A stretch of 46,906 nucleotides of DNA from contig WGMU01000133.1 in assembly GCA_016124895.1 (NCBI GenBank), positions 1 to 46,906 of the forward strand, read 5' to 3'. This document shows, in pieces, positions 42,492-46,906 of this stretch. The stretch comes from a bacterium (GTDB taxonomy: Bacteria > Planctomycetota > Planctomycetia > Planctomycetales > Planctomycetaceae). The notes under the pieces are model-generated. The model was not told where the DNA came from and made no database searches. It was given only the letters and a program-made list of their open reading frames with translations. The translations under genes and the position numbers were made by a program. The number at the start of each line of letters is the position of its first letter. The stretch's first letter is position 1.

Positions 42492-43839
42492 TCGGCTTGA
42501 GGTATCCCAGGTGACTGAGCTGATAACGTACCAGTCCGGCGACTTCGTTGTTGAACTGTGTGTCTTTCGACACTGTCAGTGGCAGAGGAAAGTCTGAGGA
42601 ACGGACCATGACTCCCTGCAACAGGCTGGTTCTGGTACTGCCAAAGCCTGAACCGCGACTTGTACCCACTGGACCTGTCCCGACGTCGCGGATCAGGCTG
42701 CAGGCCAGCGACTTCTTCTTCCGAAACGGTCCAACGCCAATACTCGCCGTCAGGTTTTCCGATGTGATCATCACGCGGACTCGTCCGAGAAACAGCGACA
42801 GAAACATGGTCAGCGGCACGAAACCGACAACGACAAATACGGAGAGGAATGCGAGAAATGCCCACCGCATCGCCCCCAGCTTCGGATCAGTCAGTATGTC
42901 ATACAGGAACGTGAACACGACCCCGAACCAGAACGAGCAGAAGAACAGCAGGAACCCGCCCATCAGAACTTTTACGATCAGCGGCAGCCTGACCCGATAG
43001 CTGAACTGCAGACATTCCGGTTCATCGCGTTCAATTGTGAGCTTTGAATCCGGAGACAGTTCATACGGAGCCAGTGGTTCGGGACGGTCCGTGATCTGTC
43101 CCGTCCCGTCGTCACCCCACGGACGTCCGGCATCACGATTCGACGCTGTGCTCGTGGCAGTCCGCTCGACGTCGGCAGTAAAGACTTTGCCGCACTCGGA
43201 GCAGACTCGCTTGTTCTCGCCGGTCAGCAGTTCTCCGCCGCAGGCATCGCAGATCGTCGGCCAGCCGTCGTCGGAAAGTCCGGCTAACGTCGACGTTTCG
43301 TGGCCGAGGAACCGATTGATTGTGTCGACAATCCACTGCTTCTCGTCACGCGAGAGTGCGGTTCCGAACTTCTCGTCGCCGTCAGTCGTACCGACGCTGA
43401 CGTTGTAAACCGGGACGTCGTTCGACGTGTACGCGACAGCAAGCTCCGCGCGGGCATCGTCGGCCAGCTCGCGACGTTTCAGTTTCTTCCGGCTGAACAG
43501 TGTTCGTTGAATCGTCAGTCGCCCAGGCTCAACCGCGACGAGCACCTCGGTAAACCGCATCCGGATCCAGGCATACAGCATCCCGAAGCCAACGGCGTAA
43601 AAGAGCCCGAAGAACGCCACCATTCCCCAGAACGGCGGGGCTTGACCGCCTTCCCAATCGGCGTCGTCAACGAGCAGAAAGACCAGGCTGATCGGAATGG
43701 TGATTGCCAGCCACAGTACGGCGAAGCAGCCGATTCCTCGAGCCTTCTTGCCACCGGCCGGGATCGAAATCACGACACGCGAATCACTCTGATCGACGAT
43801 CTGAAGCTTTCCGCCCGGCGGATCAGAAAACTGCTGCAT
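42484..43839 (-). CDS. membrane protein with a zinc ribbon between two TM pairs
   Basis: The 451-residue protein has two similar halves. Each has a membrane hairpin (about 36-57/72-94 and 287-315/325-350) followed by a beta-rich PH-like domain that begins RxRxxI/VxxEPGRLT or RVRVMITSENLT. Between them is a short zinc ribbon, CDAC (197-200) and CSEC (213-216), and a flexible Thr/Asp-rich linker. I do not recognise a named family. It could be a membrane-anchored scaffold. It is the first gene of a two-gene operon and overlaps the MATE gene by 8 bp, suggesting a shared role in the envelope (inference). Confidence 0.75.
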   Translation of the reverse strand: MQQFSDPPGGKLQIVDQSDSRVVISIPAGGKKARGIGCFAVLWLAITIPISLVFLLVDDADWEGGQAPPFWGMVAFFGLFYAVGFGMLYAWIRMRFTEVLVAVEPGRLTIQRTLFSRKKLKRRELADDARAELAVAYTSNDVPVYNVSVGTTDGDEKFGTALSRDEKQWIVDTINRFLGHETSTLAGLSDDGWPTICDACGGELLTGENKRVCSECGKVFTADVERTATSTASNRDAGRPWGDDGTGQITDRPEPLAPYELSPDSKLTIERDEPECLQFSYRVRLPLIVKVLMGGFLLFFCSFWFGVVFTFLYDILTDPKLGAMRWAFLAFLSVFVVVGFVPLTMFLSLFLGRVRVMITSENLTASIGVGPFRKKKSLACSLIRDVGTGPVGTSRGSGFGSTRTSLLQGVMVRSSDFPLPLTVSKDTQFNNEVAGLVRYQLSHLGYLKPND

Positions 43840-43897
43840 GTCGTCACCGTCCTGTGGCTGTTCGGGCTGTTTGGCCAGAAAGAAGGGAACGCGTGTC

Positions 43898-43980
43898 GTA
43901 GTGAAATTCGCGCAGAGTTTCGGCGATCACCGGGAGAATTGTTCGAGCACACGGCCGAAAGTCTGTGCGAATTTCGCTAC
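43898..43980. repeat. 27-bp-arm inverted repeat upstream of the zinc-ribbon gene
   Basis: Arms at 43898-43924 and 43954-43980 match at 24 of 27 with a 29-nt spacer; the core is GAAATTCGC...GCGAATTTC. It fills the middle of the 178-bp gap between the sigma-54 regulator stop and the ATG at 43839. A transcript from the regulator would fold here, so it may terminate it. Confidence 0.85.
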
Positions 43981-44017
43981 GAACGTCTCGGACTTTTGAC
44001 GACTCAACGCGCCGCAA

Positions 44018-45508
44018 TCAACCCGGTTGCGACTCCTGATCAATGCCGTACTTCCGAACTTTCTTCCACATCGTGACGCGACTGATTCCGAGTTCTCGTG
44101 CGGCGGCGGCTTTGTTGCCTTCGGTCTTCTGCAACACTTCAAGAATCGTTTGTCGCTCCGCCTGCTGCTTCGACGTCAGCTTTGCCAGATCCAGCGGTTG
44201 CGGCTTCGCTGACGAAGTGGGTTTTCCAAACGACGTGAGCCGGGCAGCAGGCGGTGCGGAAGCAGTTTCGGCCGACGACAGCTTTGCTGGTGACGCGGCA
44301 ACTCGCTTGCCGGGAACTCGAATCTCGCTCGGCAGATCGAACACAGTGATCGTCTCGCCGGTCACCGTCACGAAGGCGTGCTCAATCGCGTTGCGCAGTT
44401 CGCGGACATTGCCTGGCCAGTCGTGCTCGATCAACAGTTTCAACGCGTCGCGCGCGATGCCACTGACCGGTCGACGGTGGATCTGCGAGAGTTCCTCGAC
44501 GAAGCGTTTCGCCAGCAGCGCGATGTCTTCGCGGCGCTCCCGCAGCGCCGGCAGGTGAATCTCGAACACGTGAATCCGGTAATAGAAATCCTCACGAAAC
44601 TCGCCTGATCGGATCAGTTCTTTGAGGTCGCGATTCGTCGCCGTGACCAGCCGGACGTTGACCCTCATGGCCTTCTCATCGCCGACGCGACGAATCTCGC
44701 GTTCCTGCAGCACACGCAGCAGTTTGAGCTGCAGCAGCGGTGAGACATCGCCGATTTCGTCGAGAAACAGTGTCCCACCTTCTGCCGCCTGGAAGACGCC
44801 GAGTTTGTCGCGCACCGCCCCCGTAAACGCGCCTTTGACGTGCCCGAAGAGTTCACTTTCGAGCAGAGTTTCGGGAATGGCCGAGCAGTTGACGGCGATA
44901 AACGGTTTGTCGCGGCGGTCACTGACCGAGTGAATGGCTCCGGCGGCGAGTTCCTTACCTGTGCCGGACTCGCCGCTGATAAACACCGTCACGTCGCTTT
45001 GTGCAGCGAGCCGCAGCCGGCGAAAGACTTCCTGCATCGGAGCACTGCGACCGACCAGCCGCTCGAACGAGTCTCGCCGCTTTGCCTGCTCTTCCAGCAG
45101 CGTGATCTTTTCATTGGCGAGGATGAAGTCGGTCAGATCCGTGAAGCAGCCGACGGCTCCGGCAAGTTGCCCGGCTTCGTCGGTCACCATCCGCACGTTC
45201 CCATGAATGTGCAGCTCGCGGCCGTCCTTTGAGAGCAGTTTGCACTCCTGACTGCAGACACCCTCCATCTGGCACGCTTCGGGGTTCTCAAGCATCTCCT
45301 GCAGTGTCGAGAAGCCCTTGCAGTTCTGACCTTCCAGCACCGAACACGGCTGCCCGACAACGTCCTCGCGCGCGTACCCGGTAATCCGTGCCGCCCCGTC
45401 GCTCCAGCCGACAAATCGTCCACTCGCGTCGACGGTAAAAATCCCTGCCGCCACCGCGTCGAGCACGCGACCAAGAATCGCCGGGTCTTTCTGAAAGTCG
45501 AGTTCCAT
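44018..45508 (-). CDS. sigma-54 activator: PAS, AAA+, Fis-type HTH
   Basis: This is a bacterial enhancer-binding protein that activates sigma-54 promoters. From the ATG at 45508 it has 496 residues; a TTG at 45529 adds seven. It has a PAS sensor (about 10-125), a linking helix (about 130-148), and a complete AAA+ domain with Walker A GESGTGKE (179-186), GAFTGA (226-231, the sigma-54 contact loop) and Walker B LFLDEIG (247-253). A Pro/Ala/Ser linker leads to a Fis-type helix-turn-helix near the C-terminus (GNKAAAARELGISRVTMWKKVRKYGI). The PAS domain carries five Cys (55, 63, 79, 85, 89) in a loop, which suggests a metal, Fe-S or thiol redox sensor. No receiver domain is present. Targets are not evident. 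Confidence 0.95.
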   Translation of the reverse strand: MELDFQKDPAILGRVLDAVAAGIFTVDASGRFVGWSDGAARITGYAREDVVGQPCSVLEGQNCKGFSTLQEMLENPEACQMEGVCSQECKLLSKDGRELHIHGNVRMVTDEAGQLAGAVGCFTDLTDFILANEKITLLEEQAKRRDSFERLVGRSAPMQEVFRRLRLAAQSDVTVFISGESGTGKELAAGAIHSVSDRRDKPFIAVNCSAIPETLLESELFGHVKGAFTGAVRDKLGVFQAAEGGTLFLDEIGDVSPLLQLKLLRVLQEREIRRVGDEKAMRVNVRLVTATNRDLKELIRSGEFREDFYYRIHVFEIHLPALRERREDIALLAKRFVEELSQIHRRPVSGIARDALKLLIEHDWPGNVRELRNAIEHAFVTVTGETITVFDLPSEIRVPGKRVAASPAKLSSAETASAPPAARLTSFGKPTSSAKPQPLDLAKLTSKQQAERQTILEVLQKTEGNKAAAARELGISRVTMWKKVRKYGIDQESQPG

Positions 45509-45651
45509 TCCTGCGACGTGCCCTTTCAAGCAGCGAGCCCGGATGGCGAGCAGTTGGTTTGGCGTTTCACAAACAGCCTGAGAGACGACGACAGGCGGAG
45601 TCTATCGAGTCCGCGACAGATCGTTCAGCCGAGGAGCAAAGGACGACGACG

Positions 45652-46906
45652 TTACTGCTTCGCGGGTTCGTTCGGCGAGACAATGTCGAGCACTTCTTTC
45701 GCAAGCGAATCATCGCCGTCGCGTTCCGCCAGTTTGTCGAGCGGGCCCAGCGACTCACTGATCCGGCACTCAAGCAGCGACTCACGCAGTTCGTCATCCT
45801 CGGAAACCAGCTCGATGATCTTCAGCATTTGAGAGCGATTGAGCTGCGGCGTGCTCAGTGCTGATTTCGTGATTTCCGGCGTCCGGTCGAGCAGCGATCG
45901 GCAGCGCATTTCGTAGCCGCGAGGCCAGGCTTTGATCGCACTGAATTCCCAGCGAACCGACGAGTCACTCTGCAACTCGCCCGAGGTCTCAACGATGTCA
46001 CCGGGCACACTGAGCACGCAATCGAACGTCTCCAGCGCGGTGTAGACGGCTCCTTGAATTCCAAACATTCGAATCAACAGTTCGGCTCGTTCTTTCTGCA
46101 AAGCTTCCGCCCCGCCAGGAAATCGCTGAACGGCTTCCTGGTGGACTTTTTCGAGTCGTGCTTCGAGCGGCTTCTTCTCGTCAAACTCGAGGAGCAACAC
46201 TTTGAAGACAGCGGACATCTCGTCTGGCGTGAGCGGCTTGCCGTCACGTCGCCTGAGGTGATGCTGCATGACAAGCGGCATTGCTCGCTCAACATCAAAG
46301 TCTCCGTCTTCCGTCTGAAACTCTCGGGCATCGCGACCTGGCGGGCACAGACCGTGACGCACGGAGATGCGAAACAATTCCTTCTTGAATGCCTCTTCTT
46401 CAGCGTTTCCCTGAGGAATTCCAGACTCGTAAAGGACGTCGGTCGCTGCATTAAACCAGTCATGGCCATCGGTCCGCAGCCAGCGTATCAGTCGTGAGAC
46501 TTCGTATTCGTCGCTCATCCCTTTCGAGAAGATGTACTCGTAAAAGTCTGAGAGCAGACGAAAGAGTTCGGTGCGTGCTTCTCGGAATTCGTCGAGTGGA
46601 ACTCGGTCGGTCAATGTTTCCGACCAGAGATACTCCGTGACCAGACCGTAATCGGTGATCTTCAGATCCCGTTTCAGTCGGCTGGTCTTCTCCGAGTGCT
46701 CAGTGGATCGCACATAGTGGTCGGGAATCTCGGCGACATTCGGAAAGTGACCCCAGGCGGCGGCGTAGTGGTCAACTTCTTCACGATTGACGATTCTCAA
46801 GGAACGAATCGTCCCTGCGAATTCCCTCGCATCACCAGCGGCCAGCCAGGTGACCTGCTTCCAACCGCCATTTTCAAGCGGCTCATCCGGAGTTCGTTCA
46901 CGCGGC
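45652..46906 (-). CDS. unknown protein, 5' end beyond the right edge
   Basis: The frame is open from the stop at 45652 to base 46906 with no stop, so the gene runs off the window. At least 417 residues are visible. The track-style start at 46800 (a TTG) is not needed, since upstream codons look coding (ENGGWKQVTW, AGDAREFAGTIRS). The protein is acidic and helical with no signal peptide, membrane segment or familiar motif. Blocks such as IRWLRTDGHDWFNAATDVLYESG and RFPGGAEALQKERAELLIRMFG may help a search. I cannot assign a function. It is 143 bp upstream of the sigma-54 activator on the same strand. Confidence 0.8.
   Translation of the reverse strand, partial: PRERTPDEPLENGGWKQVTWLAAGDAREFAGTIRSLRIVNREEVDHYAAAWGHFPNVAEIPDHYVRSTEHSEKTSRLKRDLKITDYGLVTEYLWSETLTDRVPLDEFREARTELFRLLSDFYEYIFSKGMSDEYEVSRLIRWLRTDGHDWFNAATDVLYESGIPQGNAEEEAFKKELFRISVRHGLCPPGRDAREFQTEDGDFDVERAMPLVMQHHLRRRDGKPLTPDEMSAVFKVLLLEFDEKKPLEARLEKVHQEAVQRFPGGAEALQKERAELLIRMFGIQGAVYTALETFDCVLSVPGDIVETSGELQSDSSVRWEFSAIKAWPRGYEMRCRSLLDRTPEITKSALSTPQLNRSQMLKIIELVSEDDELRESLLECRISESLGPLDKLAERDGDDSLAKEVLDIVSPNEPAKQ

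Noticed and set aside
1-46906. CRISPR arrays, rRNA and tRNA genes
   Set aside because: No regularly spaced direct repeats and no recognisable RNA gene were seen. The tRNA check was by eye only; tRNAscan-SE would settle it.

Overview
The window is a chromosomal stretch of a member of the Planctomycetota. The evidence is the set of genes nearly private to this phylum: DUF1552 and DUF1587/1592/1588/1585 proteins, two very large secreted haem-binding (CxxCH) dehydrogenase-like proteins, a ThuA fusion, an exported Gfo/Idh/MocA protein, a sulfatase and a DUF1501 relic. High GC, rare Shine-Dalgarno sites and many small palindromic intergenic repeats fit. I cannot name a genus. I saw no rRNA, tRNA, CRISPR array, transposase or integrase.

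Layout. 1-424: window edge and small repeats, with a possible gene start running off the left end. 425-1750: DUF1552 protein (-). 1993-8973: a complete four-gene Wadjet/Jet anti-plasmid operon (+; jetA, jetB, jetC, jetD). 8981-11548: DUF1592-type cytochrome protein (-). 11887-12951: Gfo/Idh/MocA-like exported protein. 13029-15668: clpB (-). 16375-20652: 1425-residue ThuA/discoidin/dehydrogenase/HEAT/haem protein (-). 20782-21040: decayed DUF1501 gene. 21094-24817: three-gene operon (-) for what looks like polyprenyl-phosphate-arabinose synthesis (HAD-UbiA fusion, DprE1-like, DprE2-like), with a divergent GT-C-like membrane protein at 25088-26992. 26997-32549: sulfatase, second large haem protein, propeller protein. 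32741-34799: exported esterase and propeller protein. 34919-40881: small Cys protein, LarA homologue, CaCA exchanger, HSL-type esterase, TruD-family pseudouridine synthase. 41022-46906: MATE transporter, zinc-ribbon membrane protein, sigma-54 activator with a Cys-rich PAS domain, and an unknown protein cut by the right edge.

Three points stand out. First, the Wadjet operon lies between a DUF1592 gene and a DUF1552 gene, which in planctomycetes normally form one operon. Its edges are tight (7 bp on the right) and the 7-mer AGGTTAA is present at both junctions, so the exact insertion site can be proposed. Second, the DprE1/DprE2/UbiA set matches the mycobacterial decaprenyl-phospho-arabinose route step for step. 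A HAD domain fused to the prenyltransferase could supply the phosphatase step, and a divergent GT-C-like protein is a candidate user of the product. This is the best candidate for a little-described system here. Third, small inverted-repeat elements sit in many gaps, including two inside the Wadjet operon, and at least one has supplied the 3' end of a gene.

All functional calls come from reading the translated sequence against remembered family features. No database search was run.
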